Below, piece by piece: positions 42,052-50,968 of a stretch of 64,000 nucleotides of DNA. Made by a program: the position numbers and the translations under genes. The notes under the pieces are model-generated. The model was not told the DNA's origin and ran no database searches. It saw only the letters and a list, made by a program, of their open reading frames with translations. The DNA lies in contig NZ_KQ948764.1 of NCBI RefSeq assembly GCF_001514205.1, positions 815,882-879,881 of the forward strand, written 5' to 3'. The DNA comes from Streptomyces griseoruber (GTDB lineage Bacteria > Actinomycetota > Actinomycetes > Streptomycetales > Streptomycetaceae). Position 1 is the first letter of the stretch, and the number at the start of each line of letters is the position of its first letter.

Positions 42052-42447
42052 ATGCATCCCTTCCGTAAAGCCGTCGAAGCGGGCGACAAGGAGGCCGTAG
42101 CCGCCCTGCTGGCCGAGAACGTCGTCTTCACCAGCCCGGTCGCCTTCAAGCCGTACCCGGGCAAGGCGATCACCGCCGCGATCCTGAACGCCGTGTCGGA
42201 GGTCTTCGAGGACTTCACCTACATCCGGGAGATCGCGAACCCGGACGGCCGCGACCACGCCCTGGTCTTCACCGCCACCGTGAACGGCAGGCAGCTCACG
42301 GGCTGCGACTTCCTCCACTTCGACGAGGAGGGCAGGATCGACGACTTCATGGTGATGGTCCGCCCGCTCTCGGGCGCGAACGCGCTGGCCGCTGCGATGG
42401 GCGCGAAGTTCGACGAGATCGCCCGCGCGGCGGGCGGCCATGAGTGA
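42052..42447 (+). CDS. SnoaL/NTF2-like small protein
   Basis: The 131-residue protein starts at ATG 42052, preferred over ATG 42037 because GAGGTGG stands seven bases ahead. It reads HPFRKAVEAGDKEAVAALLA, NVVFTSPVAFKPYPGKAITA, FTYIREIANPDGRDHALVFT and GCDFLHFDEEGRIDDFMVMV. This is the cone-shaped NTF2-like fold of SnoaL-type proteins, which bind or isomerise small molecules. Catalytic residues cannot be named. It is divergent from the PadR regulator. Confidence 0.85.
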   Translation: MHPFRKAVEAGDKEAVAALLAENVVFTSPVAFKPYPGKAITAAILNAVSEVFEDFTYIREIANPDGRDHALVFTATVNGRQLTGCDFLHFDEEGRIDDFMVMVRPLSGANALAAAMGAKFDEIARAAGGHE

Positions 42448-42880
42448 CGTCGACGCCGTTCGGGCGGGGCCGCTACGAGTTCGAGACGGCCCCGCACGAG
42501 CTCTCCGGTGTCGGGTCGGAGGGCCAGACGCTCTCCCTGCGGGGCCCGTACGAGAGGCTGGGCGCCGTCGACCGCCTCGACTTCGGCGAGGAGCACCGCC
42601 CCCTACCGGGCCGTGGTGCCGGCGAGTACGACGTGACGCTGCCCGCGGACCGGGCGGCCGCCGCGGACGTGCCCGGCGACGCCATCCCCGGCAACCGTGA
42701 GCGGGTCGAGCGGTTCTTCCGGGCGGCCCGGCATCGCGGGACAATGCCGGACGCGACGGTACCGACCCTTTTCGTACGCTCGCGCCGACTCCGCGCCCTC
42801 CGGGATGCCGCCGCAGCGCCGTCGCATCCATGCGTCTCCCACACAGCCACGGCCAGCAGCGACATATAAGCGGAGCAGGA
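42448..42880. other. Stretch without a recognised gene
   Basis: An open frame from 42444 (MTSTPFGRGRYEFETAPHEL, then GSEGQTLSLRGPYERLG) overlaps the SnoaL-like stop and could be a small protein or the broken start of one. Its sequence after about residue 95 loses protein-like character. I do not recognise a family. Confidence 0.3.
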
Positions 42881-42891
42881 CGCGAGCGAGG

Positions 42892-42990
42892 GCGGAGGGT
42901 TTCGGCGATCGCCCAGCCCGCCAGGCGCCGGGACGCGAGGCCGATGACCGTGGCCAGATACAAGAGGCCCGGATCCTCGCGTCCAGCCAG
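42892..42990 (-). pseudogene. IS3-family transposase (OrfB) fragment
   Basis: The minus strand reads GLLYLATVIGLASRRLAGWA and IAETLR, matching the integrase core of IS3 transposases around the first catalytic Asp (LYLATVIDLFSRRLVGWAIA type). Here that Asp is replaced by Gly (VIGL). About 33 residues are recognisable; no ends of the element were found. Confidence 0.6.
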
Positions 42991-43170
42991 CGTCCAGAAT
43001 CCGACGTCCAGACGCTCGCGCAGCCCACCCACGACACCGTCCTCCAGCCGTGGGCTGATACGTCTGTGCAGGTCAGAGTGACCTCAAGTAACTCTGATGG
43101 CACCGGAGTCGAGCTCACGAGCAGCGGATTCAGCCTGGTCACTGTGGGAGTTCACACCCCGGCCCGGGTC

Positions 43171-44433
43171 TCATCGCAGGTGCTTCGCAGGCTTGGTGGC
43201 GGCGTTGAGCAGGTACTCCAGGGGGCCGCGGCGGAAGAAGCGGGACCAGATCGCGGCGAACAGGATGGCTCCGAGGACGTAGATGATCAGGGGCAGCCAG
43301 GACTGCTGGGTGCCGGTTCCGGCGGGCGTGGAAAATGCGGTCTGTGCGAGGAAGTGGCCGACGTAGGCGGTCAGGGACATGGTGCCCACGGCGATGACCG
43401 GCTTGGCCAAGCGGCGCAGTCGCGGCAGGCGGTCCATCGCCACCGTCGCGCCCACTATCACGAGGATCGCGATTCCGACGCTGCCGATGATGTCGAACGT
43501 GGTTCCGCTGTGCGGCCCGGCCTTCAGGAGAAACGACGCGGACATGTCGGGGAACGACCCTGCATCAGTGGGCATCGACCCGCTGCCGGTGGGCATCGAA
43601 CCGGAGCCGCCGGACGACGACCCGTCTTCCGCCGTGCTCCTCAACGCGCCCGATCCGGCGAGCAGCAGGGACATGCCGTAGGCGGCCGCGGTGAGCGAGG
43701 CGCCGAGCGCGGCCAGGCGCTTCAGGATGGTGCCGCAGGAGAGGTCGAGGCGGCCCAGCGCCATGCCCGCGATGACGAACGACATCCACGTGAGCGCCGG
43801 GTAGAAGCCGGTGAGCAGCAGATCGAGGACGCCGACCTCGCTGAGGTGACGGAGCGGGTCGTAGGTGTTGATGCTCTGCTGGACCGACGGGGTCAGCAGC
43901 GAGGTGAGGACGAACGCCAGCTGCGGTGTGACGAGGGCGAACGCGGCCGCGATGATCGCGAGGGTCCTGGCGCTCAGTCGCACCAGGGGCAGGGCGAGGA
44001 GGAAGTAGACGCCGTAGAAGCCGAGGATGATCACGCCCCCGTACTCCATCGCCATCACGGTGCCCAGCGCCAGCAGGATCACGGCGCGGATCGCGATGCG
44101 GGCCCTCGCCTGCCGGCCCGCCTGGCCGGTCTTGGGCTCGCGGCGGCCGGCGAGCAGCATCAGGGAGAACCCGGCGAGGGTGGCGAACAGGACCGACGAG
44201 TGACCGTCCGATATGTATCGGATCCAGCTGCCGACGCCAGTCGTGGCGGAAAGCGGGGGGCCGATGTGCACGACGTACATGCCGAACACCGCCAGCGCGC
44301 GGGCCAGGTCCACCCCGACGATGCGTCCCATCGAAGGACCGGGCGAGGCCGGGGACTCGGGGGAGGTCTGGGGCGGCGGAGGCGAGTTCTCCTGCGGAGC
44401 TGACGTCTCCTGCGGCGGCTGTGTCTGTGTCAT
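43171..44433 (-). CDS. DUF418/HGSNAT-like polytopic membrane protein
   Basis: From ATG 44433 the protein is 420 residues. A Pro-rich head (1-35) precedes RIVGVDLARALAVFGMYVVH, the first helix signature of DUF418/acyltransferase-like membrane proteins, followed by about nine more helices (FATLAGFSLMLLAG, AVILLALGTVMAMEYGG, GFYGVYFLLALPLV). The C-terminal part (GTMSLTAYVGHFLAQTAF, then WSRFFRRGPLEYLL) is characteristic of DUF418. An insert with repeated GSMPT lies in the loop near residue 290. The function of the family is not settled. A second gene of this family is truncated at 47087, beyond the two-component system. Confidence 0.85.
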   Translation of the reverse strand: MTQTQPPQETSAPQENSPPPPQTSPESPASPGPSMGRIVGVDLARALAVFGMYVVHIGPPLSATTGVGSWIRYISDGHSSVLFATLAGFSLMLLAGRREPKTGQAGRQARARIAIRAVILLALGTVMAMEYGGVIILGFYGVYFLLALPLVRLSARTLAIIAAAFALVTPQLAFVLTSLLTPSVQQSINTYDPLRHLSEVGVLDLLLTGFYPALTWMSFVIAGMALGRLDLSCGTILKRLAALGASLTAAAYGMSLLLAGSGALRSTAEDGSSSGGSGSMPTGSGSMPTDAGSFPDMSASFLLKAGPHSGTTFDIIGSVGIAILVIVGATVAMDRLPRLRRLAKPVIAVGTMSLTAYVGHFLAQTAFSTPAGTGTQQSWLPLIIYVLGAILFAAIWSRFFRRGPLEYLLNAATKPAKHLR

Positions 44434-44553
44434 ACGGAGAACCTCGCGTGGACGTCCGGGGGCTGACCATCCGGCAGTCTTCGGGCTCTCCCCCGCCGAT
44501 CGGCGGGTACCGCCCTGCCGACAGGCGGAGTCTCGTCCTGACCGGTCGGTCCG

Positions 44554-45078
44554 GTGCGACCGGACGGGCGGTGTTGTTCGGCCACTTGGCGGGGGTGGAC
44601 CCGACGGTTGCCGGATGGGCCCGTGGCGGCCGCCCTGGCCCCGGCCCTGGCTCATGGATACGCCCACCAGATCGCTCACCGCGATGCTCAGGGCCGTCCC
44701 GGCATACGGGGAGTGGTGCGCGCAGTCCTCGCCGAATGGCCGCTGGTAGTGGCGGCGTTGCCCACCACACTGCTGCTGTGGGGGGCGGGCCTTGGCTGGT
44801 GGCACTCCACAGGCCTCGAGTACGTCGCCTTCGGAATCAACACCGTCCTGCTCCTGGGCTGGGGCCTGCTCGCCTCCCGGGCCGCAGACCGGGCCGTCGC
44901 CTTGGTCAGCACCCTGCTGAAGTGGGGCGGCGATCAGGGCCGTCAGCCTGGTTCCGGCATCCTCACCGGGCTGACGTGGCACCGGACACGGTCGGGACGG
45001 GGAGCTGGACGAAAGGCAAGCCGGCGGAGCACGGTCCAGGGGCGTCGGCGTGCGCTGCCGGTTGAGGCTCACGTGTGA
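44554..45078 (+). pseudogene. Possible membrane protein remnant
   Basis: The frame contains AHGYAHQIAHRDAQGRPGIR, then two hydrophobic stretches (PLVVAALPTTLLLWGAGLGW and FGINTVLLLGWGLLA). These look like two helices of a membrane protein whose N-terminus is not apparent. The first 30 codons and the last 40 have poor protein character. It fills the 680-base gap between the DUF418 gene and the histidine kinase. Confidence 0.35.
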
Positions 45079-45116
45079 GCCGCACGCCGCAAGCCGCAAG
45101 CCGACAGAACAGCATG

Positions 45117-46229
45117 TCAGTCCGCGCTCAGGGGAACCCTCAGCCGCACCCGGTAGCCGCCCTGAGCAGTCGGGCCCGCGTCCAGGGAGCCGTGCAGGAT
45201 CTCGGCCCGTTCCCGCAGGCCGACCAAGCCCTGCTGCGAACCGGGCAAGGAGAGGGAGGGGCGCGTGGGAGGGGTGTTGGTGACGGTCACTCCCATACCG
45301 TCCCCGTCCTGCCACAGCTCGACGCGAGCGTTGGCGCCGGGGGCGTGCTTGCGGACGTTGGTCAGCGCCTCCTGAACCGTGCGGTAAAGGGCGCGTTGGG
45401 CGGGTGTGCCCACGGTGGGCGGCAGTTCACCCGTCAGCTCCGTGTGAGTGCCGCTGGATTCGACCAGTCTGCGCAGGTCGGCCAAGGTGGGCTGCGGCGT
45501 CAGCTCGGTGGATTTGCCGCCGGAGGCGCGCAGCAGCGTGACCATGGTGCGCAGTTCGTCGAGGGTGGTGACGCTCAGCGAACGGATCGTGCGGGCGGCC
45601 TCCTTGGCGTCCGCGTCCCGCGTGGCGACCTGCAACGCCCCGGCCCGTACGGCGATCAGGCTGACCTGGTGGGAGACCACGTCGTGCATCTCGCGGGCCA
45701 GCTGGGCGCGCTCACGGGCGAGCACGGCCTGGGCGTGCAGGGTCCGCTCGTGCTCCCTGGCCTCCTCGACCTCGGCCAGCCGCCGCGCCAGGTCCCGTCG
45801 TGCCTGGAGAAGCTGGCCGAAGAGGACCGGGGCGGCGCTGGTTGCCAGGCCGTACACGAAGAAGACCAGCGTCATGGTCCGGTCCGCCTCGGCCAGGGGC
45901 CACGGAGTACTGCTCGCGACGGCGGCCAGGACGACGCACACCGCGAGGAGACGGCGGTTGCGGGAGCGTTCGGCCAGCGTGAACAGCGCCGCGAGCACAG
46001 CGACGGCGACATCCTGCATCAGCGCGATGGGCAGGGTGAGCAGGAAGACGCCGAGCGGGAACCTGCGCCGGAACGCCAACGCGGCGCAGCCGACCGCGGC
46101 CAGCGTGACCTCGGGACGCGTGTGCTCCCACATGTCCACCACCAGCACATCCACGGCCGCCACCGTCACCAGGACGATGTCGACGACCGGCGCGGGAACC
46201 CGCTGCCACACGGCACGTGTACGGCTCAT
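45117..46229 (-). CDS. NarL-type sensor histidine kinase
   Basis: The 370-residue protein has about four to five membrane helices in the first 145 residues (VVDIVLVTVAAVDVLVVDMW and on). A coiled stretch (145-175), the HisKA_3 phospho-acceptor His182 in REMHDVVSHQVSLIAVRAGA and a HATPase_c domain follow, with QEALTNVRKHA (N box), DGDGMGVTVTN and GLVGLRERAEIL (G box). It lacks a long extracellular loop, so it likely senses within the membrane, like LiaS/DesK-type kinases. Its start overlaps the stop of the response regulator gene upstream (ATGA at 46226-46229), so the pair is coupled. Confidence 0.92.
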   Translation of the reverse strand: MSRTRAVWQRVPAPVVDIVLVTVAAVDVLVVDMWEHTRPEVTLAAVGCAALAFRRRFPLGVFLLTLPIALMQDVAVAVLAALFTLAERSRNRRLLAVCVVLAAVASSTPWPLAEADRTMTLVFFVYGLATSAAPVLFGQLLQARRDLARRLAEVEEAREHERTLHAQAVLARERAQLAREMHDVVSHQVSLIAVRAGALQVATRDADAKEAARTIRSLSVTTLDELRTMVTLLRASGGKSTELTPQPTLADLRRLVESSGTHTELTGELPPTVGTPAQRALYRTVQEALTNVRKHAPGANARVELWQDGDGMGVTVTNTPPTRPSLSLPGSQQGLVGLRERAEILHGSLDAGPTAQGGYRVRLRVPLSAD

Positions 46230-46921
46230 CGGCCGGCCTCCGACCGCGGGCGCTCGTCGAGCAGCCCGGCCCGCTGCGCCAGCAGCGCGGCCTGCACCCG
46301 GCTCGTCACCCGCAGCTTCGTGAGGATCGCGCTGACGTGGTCCTTCACCGTGCCCGCCCCCAGGTGGATACGCGCCCCGATATCGGCGTTCGACAGCCCC
46401 TCCGCCACCAGGACGAGGACGTCGCGCTCCCGCGCGGTGAGCAGCCGGACCCGCGCGGCCTCCTCGTCGACGGCCGCCTCGGTGCCGGGGTGGCTGTGCA
46501 CCAGCGTCCGCGACGCCTTGGGCGACAGCACCACACCGCCCGCGACCAGGGTCCGCACCAGGTGGGCAAGCTGCTCCGGCTCCGTGTCCTTGAGCAGGAA
46601 GCCGGCCGCGCCGGAGTTCAGCGCGGTCAGGATGTACTCGTCGGCGTCGAACGTGGTCAGCATCGCCACCACCGGCGGATCCGGCATCGTCCGCAGCCCG
46701 CGCAGGACGGTGAGCCCGTCGACGTCCGGCATCCGGATGTCCAGCAGCACCACGTCCGGCCGCTCCCGCCGGACGGCCTCCACCGCGTGGCCGCCGCTCG
46801 CGGTCGCGACGACCTCGATGTCCTCGGACGCGCCCAGAATGAGTTCGAAGCCCGAGCGGACCAGTGCCTCGTCGTCGACCACCACTACCCGGATCACGCG
46901 CTCCGCCTCACCTTCGTTCAT
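46226..46921 (-). CDS. NarL/LuxR-family response regulator
   Basis: The 231-residue protein has a receiver domain (VIRVVVVDDEALVRSGFELI, phospho-acceptor Asp61 in VVLLDIRMPDVDG, TTFDADEY, GFLLKDTEPEQL) and a LuxR-type helix-turn-helix (LTARERDVLVLVAEGLSNAD, then GTVKDHVSAILTKL). The start at ATG 46921 is chosen because the domain begins within ten residues. It forms a two-component pair with the overlapping kinase gene. The DUF418 genes on either side are plausible targets. Confidence 0.93.
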   Translation of the reverse strand: MNEGEAERVIRVVVVDDEALVRSGFELILGASEDIEVVATASGGHAVEAVRRERPDVVLLDIRMPDVDGLTVLRGLRTMPDPPVVAMLTTFDADEYILTALNSGAAGFLLKDTEPEQLAHLVRTLVAGGVVLSPKASRTLVHSHPGTEAAVDEEAARVRLLTARERDVLVLVAEGLSNADIGARIHLGAGTVKDHVSAILTKLRVTSRVQAALLAQRAGLLDERPRSEAGR

Positions 46922-47086
46922 GCCGTCCGGCCCATGTCGACTCGACCCTAAAGCCACGTAGAGCTCTTGCGGCCCGGCGAGCGGCAGCTCCAGCCACACG
47001 GCGGGGTAGCACCCACGACTCGGCAGGGACATGGCAGCCTTCTGCCGGATAGTCCGTGATCGGCCCGGGTCTCCAGCCTGAGGGTC

Positions 47087-47285
47087 ATGACCCATCACCC
47101 GGACTCCCCGCCGCTTACGGCCGACGCGCCGTCCCCCGAACGCGAGCGCAGCGAGCCCTCGACCGGCGCGCCCGGCGTGGGCCGGCTGACAGGGCTGGAC
47201 CTGGCCCGCGGCCTGGCCGTCTTCGGCATGTACGCGGTCCACGTAGGCCCCGCCCCCAGCCAGGGCGGGGTCATCGGCTTCCCTC
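47087..47285 (+). pseudogene. DUF418-like membrane protein, N-terminal fragment
   Basis: ATG 47087 opens a frame with a Pro/Ser-rich head and then RLTGLDLARGLAVFGMYAVH and VGP, closely matching the start of the DUF418 gene at 43171-44433 (RIVGVDLARALAVFGMYVVH). Similarity stops after about 65 residues, at about 47285. The other helices are gone, so it cannot work as a family member. Confidence 0.7.
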
Positions 47286-47572
47286 TCGTGGTTGGCGCTC
47301 CGGCTGACCGGCGGCGCCAGGGAGCTGGCGGCCGGGATGCCTGGCATGAAGGAGTTCGACGTCCTCAAGGACCGCGGTGCCATGGACAGCACCCTCGTGT
47401 TCTCGACCCGCAGCCGGGCCACTCCCTCGGCCCCGCTCTCGCCCCGGCCGCTGCTGGATCAGGTTCAAGCTGTGCATGGCACGAGCCCGGGGCCGGATGG
47501 ACTCCAGGGTCCGCATGGGCAACCCGAAGCACGCGGGTGCGTCACTCTGGTGAAACACGGGGCTTCTACGCT
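47286..47572. other. Unassigned sequence after the DUF418 fragment
   Basis: Short coding-like words occur (GMKEFDVLKDRGAMDSTLVF in one frame and RMDSRVRMGNPKHAGASLW in another), but no frame holds together and I cannot assign a family. It looks like eroded sequence. Confidence 0.35.
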
Positions 47573-47594
47573 GATTGAACCGATTGGTTCAATC
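47573..47594 (+). promoter_or_regulatory. 22-base operator before the TauD-like gene
   Basis: GATTGAACC-GATT-GGTTCAATC is a perfect inverted repeat ending 31 bases before the GTG start at 47626. TetR/AcrR-type repressors commonly bind such sites; the convergent TetR gene at 48496-49098 is the nearest candidate. Confidence 0.8.
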
Positions 47595-47625
47595 GGGCTT
47601 GGTTCCGCGGACTTCAGGAGGCGCT

Positions 47626-48462
47626 GTGTTGGACGTCAGCACCGCAAGTTTCATCCCGCGCAAAATAACCGGCCCACAGGAGGCGGCAGCGGTGCTCGCC
47701 GCCGAGGGCGCGGCCATCATGACCGGGCTGCCGGACGAGGAGACGGCGGTCGCGATGGGCCGCGCGATCATGGGGGACCGGGCTGTGCGTTGCGGCACCC
47801 AGTTCGAGGCGACGAAGGAGAGCGGCCGGGTCGAGGCGATGAAGATGAGGGCGCAGCCCGCCGACAGGCGTGGCCGCAAACGCGACGCCGGCCCGGCCGA
47901 GGAGCGGATGGTCGCCCACAACGACGGCTTCGCTTTCGGTGACTACGCCCCCGACCATCTGTTCCTGTGGTGCGAGCGGCCCGCGGCCAGCGGCGGCGAC
48001 TCTTTCCTGATCGACACCGCCCGGCTGCTGGACCTGCTGGCCGCCGATCCCGGCAGCACCGCGCTTGCCCACTTCTGCCGCACTGTCGACATCGACCACT
48101 CCGAGCCCAACTACCCCCAGGGCGGCTTTTCGCCGATCGTCCGGCGGACCCCGTCGGGCCGCTTCCAGGGCCGTCACCATCCCTATCTCGCGCCGGTCGA
48201 GGGCCCGTTGGAGTCGGAGCACTGGACGTATGTGCGCGCCTGGCAGGACGCGGTCGTCGCGGCCCGTGACAGCGGGCCGATGTTCCGGGTGGGCCCGGGT
48301 GAGATGATCTGCATCGACAACTACCGGGTGCTGCACGGCAGGGACGGGCACAGCGATCCGCTGCGCAAGGTCTGTTCGATCTGGGGCTGGAGCCAGGACG
48401 CGGTCGCCATTCCGGACGGCCCACTGGACATTGTCGTCCCCCGGATCCCGATGGCTTCTTGA
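47626..48462 (+). CDS. TauD/TfdA-like Fe(II)/2-oxoglutarate dioxygenase
   Basis: From GTG 47626 (AGGAGG six bases ahead) the protein is 278 residues. The iron facial triad is visible as His98-x-Asp100 in MVAHNDGFAFG and His237 in YRVLHGRDG. Arg247 (DPLRKVCSIWGW) should bind 2-oxoglutarate. The core fits the TauD/clavaminate-synthase-like fold. Such enzymes oxidise sulfonates, phenoxyacetates, amino-acid or antibiotic precursors; the substrate cannot be told. The adjacent operator and convergent TetR gene suggest induction by the substrate. It lies just upstream of the Rieske oxygenase/importer block. Confidence 0.85.
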   Translation: MLDVSTASFIPRKITGPQEAAAVLAAEGAAIMTGLPDEETAVAMGRAIMGDRAVRCGTQFEATKESGRVEAMKMRAQPADRRGRKRDAGPAEERMVAHNDGFAFGDYAPDHLFLWCERPAASGGDSFLIDTARLLDLLAADPGSTALAHFCRTVDIDHSEPNYPQGGFSPIVRRTPSGRFQGRHHPYLAPVEGPLESEHWTYVRAWQDAVVAARDSGPMFRVGPGEMICIDNYRVLHGRDGHSDPLRKVCSIWGWSQDAVAIPDGPLDIVVPRIPMAS

Positions 48463-48479
48463 AAACCCCATCGCCCAGG

Positions 48480-48499
48480 CTGATGTGACGGAACATCAG
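48480..48499. terminator. Small hairpin between convergent genes
   Basis: CTGATGT (48480-48486) pairs with ACATCAG (48493-48499) around GACGGA, between the TauD-like stop and the end of the TetR gene. The stem is short, so its strength as a terminator is doubtful. Confidence 0.45.
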
Positions 48500-49098
48500 G
48501 ATTCAGGAGCGGCGGCCGTCGCCGCCCGCCGGGCGATCGACTCGGCGGCGGACGCGATCACCCGATCGGTCCCGGCCCGGTCGCCCGAGGTGATCAGGTC
48601 CAGTTGCAGGCCGCGCCACAGCGCGACCAGTTCCTGGGCCAGATCGTCCGCGGCGGCCCTCGGCACACCGCCGCCGCCCAGCGAGGCCGCGAGCTGTTCG
48701 CGCCAGTCCCTGCCTACCGACCCCAGGAAGCTGTCGAACCGACCGCGTTGATGCGCGGCCAGGCCCAGCGCCTCGAAGAACGTCCGGTGGAACGGCAGGT
48801 TCTCGGCTGCCGCCACTGCGTCCCAGGCCGCGGTAATCCGCTCGCGCAGCGGGCGCGGCTGGTCGTCCATGATGGCGAACGCCTTGCCGAGAATCGGGAA
48901 GCGCCCGCTCGCCTCGGCCAGCGCAGCCGTGATCAGCTCCTCCTTGGAGCCGAAGTAGTACAGCAGCATGCGATTGTTGGTGCCGATCGCGCTGCCGAGC
49001 TTGCGCAGGGTCATCTCCGCGACGCCGTGCTCCAGGATGTAGTCCGCGGTCAGCCCCAGCAGGCGGTCGCGTTCGGGCAGGGCCGGGGTATCGGGCAT
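48496..49098 (-). CDS. TetR/AcrR-family regulator
   Basis: From ATG 49098 (GTG 49107 is an alternative) the protein is 200 residues. The DNA-binding head is LLGLTADYILEHGVAEMTLR, KLGSAIGTNNRMLLYYFGSK and EELITAALAEA. The helical ligand domain has FHRTFFEALGLAAHQRGRFD and LVALWRGLQLDLITSGDRAG. It is convergent with the TauD-like gene, whose promoter carries a 22-base palindrome. Confidence 0.88.
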   Translation of the reverse strand: MPDTPALPERDRLLGLTADYILEHGVAEMTLRKLGSAIGTNNRMLLYYFGSKEELITAALAEASGRFPILGKAFAIMDDQPRPLRERITAAWDAVAAAENLPFHRTFFEALGLAAHQRGRFDSFLGSVGRDWREQLAASLGGGGVPRAAADDLAQELVALWRGLQLDLITSGDRAGTDRVIASAAESIARRAATAAAPES

Positions 49099-49913
49099 GG
49101 CCAGCACATTACCCGCAGCTCAGCGGGCCTGACCGAGCGGATCGGGGCTCGACGAGACACTCATGGACACGGCGGCCTTCAGCAGCACCTCGGCCCGCAG
49201 CCAGGGATTGATCACATGCACCCACAGCTTGATCACCTGGTTGCCCAGAATGGACGGCCTGTCTCCCGCTACGGGCCCGACCCCGGTTCCGCCCTGAACG
49301 CTGGAACCTGCGCGTTCACGACGCCACCTCCGCCGGCTCCGAACACGGCTTCCCACTCCGCCTGGTCGAGTTCGGCGCGAGTGTGGCAGTGCTGGGTCAT
49401 CGAGACCATTCCCATGATTCCGATGATCCCGAGGCACGGAGAATTCCAATGCCTGCCACGGTTGCGCGGGCTCTCGCTTCGGCACCCCGAGCCAAAACCG
49501 GGCATGGAATCCGTAAGTAACAAACACGGAATGACAGGGCAATCTCCGTGCGTCAGTCTCGGCTTGGTCGTCCGGCGACAGACAGTCGGCACTGAGCACG
49601 GAGGGAAGCGCGATGAGCTTTGTCAGCGAGTGCAGCACAGACCTCCGGTGCCGTGCCCACCAGTCGGCCTGGACGCGCGGACGCGTGGCGCACGGTTCAC
49701 ATCCGGAGTCGGAGGGCTCTCACAACTGACCTCATACCGACAACCGCGGCCGGTGCCCTGCCCGGTCTGCGGTTCCACGGTGTCTCTGGCCCGGGATCGG
49801 CTTGTCGCCGCACTCTTTCGCCTCGCACGTGTCCCACGCCGTCGTCCTGGCGTGCGCGCCTCACAGGTGTCTGTCCGGCCGTTCCCAGCCGCGCTACGCA
49901 GAAGGATTTTTGC
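49099..49913. other. Long region without a confident gene; possible 38-residue ORF
   Basis: No known family is encoded. A small frame at 49613-49729 (MSFVSECSTDLRCRAHQSAW and on, 38 residues) has an excellent ribosome site (GGAGGGAAGCG). On the minus strand, words such as LGNQVIKLWVHVINPWLRAE (near 49160-49250) and TRAELDQAEWEAVFG (near 49330-49400) look protein-like but sit in different frames. The region separates TetR from the Rieske operon and probably holds its promoter. Confidence 0.4.
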
Positions 49914-50957
49914 ATGACCACTGCTCCGCCCCGGCCCGTCCTGCCCCGGGACTGCACGTTCGATCCCGACGACTGGGCGATCCTCGCCCGGCACTGGTAT
50001 CCGGTCGCCCTGTCGAGCGAGATCGGCGACACCCCGACCGCCGTGCGCCTGCTCGACGAGACCCTGGTGGCCTACCGAGCGCGGGGCAGCGTGGTCGTGG
50101 CCCACGACATCTGTCCGCACCGCGGGGTGCCGCTGAGCCTCGGCGGCGGCGACGGGACCGGCATCACCTGCGCCTATCACGGGCTGCGGTTCGGCGAGGG
50201 CGGCCGGTGCGTGCAGGTGCCGGCCCATCCGGAGTCGAAGATCCCGTCCCGGCTGAACCTTCGGACCTACCCGGTCGTCGAGCGGTACGGCCTGGTGTGG
50301 ACCTGCCTGCGCCCGGAGCCCGACGCGGCCCCGGTGATCCCGACCATGGCCCACTGGGACGACGAGGACTTCCAGCAGATCAACTGCCCCTGGATCGACA
50401 TCGCCGCCTTCGCCGGACGCCAGGTCGAGGGCTTCCTCGACGTCGCCCACTTCGGCTTCGTCCACCTCGACTCCTTCGGCGACCCCGACAACACCGAGGT
50501 CCCCGACTACACCCCCGTCCGCCACCAGTACGGCCACTCCGTCGACTACTGGAGCACCGTCAGCAACTACCCGCACGGCAGCACCAAGCAGGCCCCGCCC
50601 GGCTACCAGTGGCTGCGCCGCTTCGACGTGCACCTACCCTTCACGGCCACCCTCGTCGTGTACTTCCCCGACGGCGGACTGCTCAACATCATGAACGCCG
50701 CCTCCCCGGTCTCCGCCCGCCAGACCCGCATGTTCGCCCCGATCGCCCGCAACTTCGACACCGACCAACCCGTCCAGGCCGTATACGACTTCAACCGCAC
50801 GGTCTTCGAGGAGGACCGCGCCATCGTCGAGGTCCAAAGACCCGAGAACCTCCCCCTCGACCCGAAACTCGAAGTCCACATCCCCGCCGACCGCAGCTCC
50901 ATCGCCTACCGGCGCGGCCTGCGCGACCTGGGCCTGAGTCACTTCTTCACCGCGTAG
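49914..50957 (+). CDS. Rieske-type oxygenase alpha subunit
   Basis: The 347-residue protein starts at ATG 49914 (GAAGGA ahead). The Rieske [2Fe-2S] site is Cys67-x-His69 (CPHRG) and Cys86-x2-His89 (CAYHG). The mononuclear iron site is in VEGFLDVAHFGFVH, with His179 and His184 and an acidic partner later. The short size and single subunit (no beta-subunit gene nearby) fit the group of Rieske oxygenases that demethylate or hydroxylate, such as vanillate or methylxanthine demethylases. Electrons should come from the reductase gene that follows 11 bases later. The importer and deaminase downstream suggest an imported N-containing substrate. Confidence 0.9.
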   Translation: MTTAPPRPVLPRDCTFDPDDWAILARHWYPVALSSEIGDTPTAVRLLDETLVAYRARGSVVVAHDICPHRGVPLSLGGGDGTGITCAYHGLRFGEGGRCVQVPAHPESKIPSRLNLRTYPVVERYGLVWTCLRPEPDAAPVIPTMAHWDDEDFQQINCPWIDIAAFAGRQVEGFLDVAHFGFVHLDSFGDPDNTEVPDYTPVRHQYGHSVDYWSTVSNYPHGSTKQAPPGYQWLRRFDVHLPFTATLVVYFPDGGLLNIMNAASPVSARQTRMFAPIARNFDTDQPVQAVYDFNRTVFEEDRAIVEVQRPENLPLDPKLEVHIPADRSSIAYRRGLRDLGLSHFFTA

Positions 50958-50968
50958 GGGCCCCCACC

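Noticed and set aside
42444..42869. Confident gene overlapping the SnoaL-like stop
   Set aside because: The first about 90 codons look protein-like but match no family and the frame decays; reported only as an unassigned stretch.
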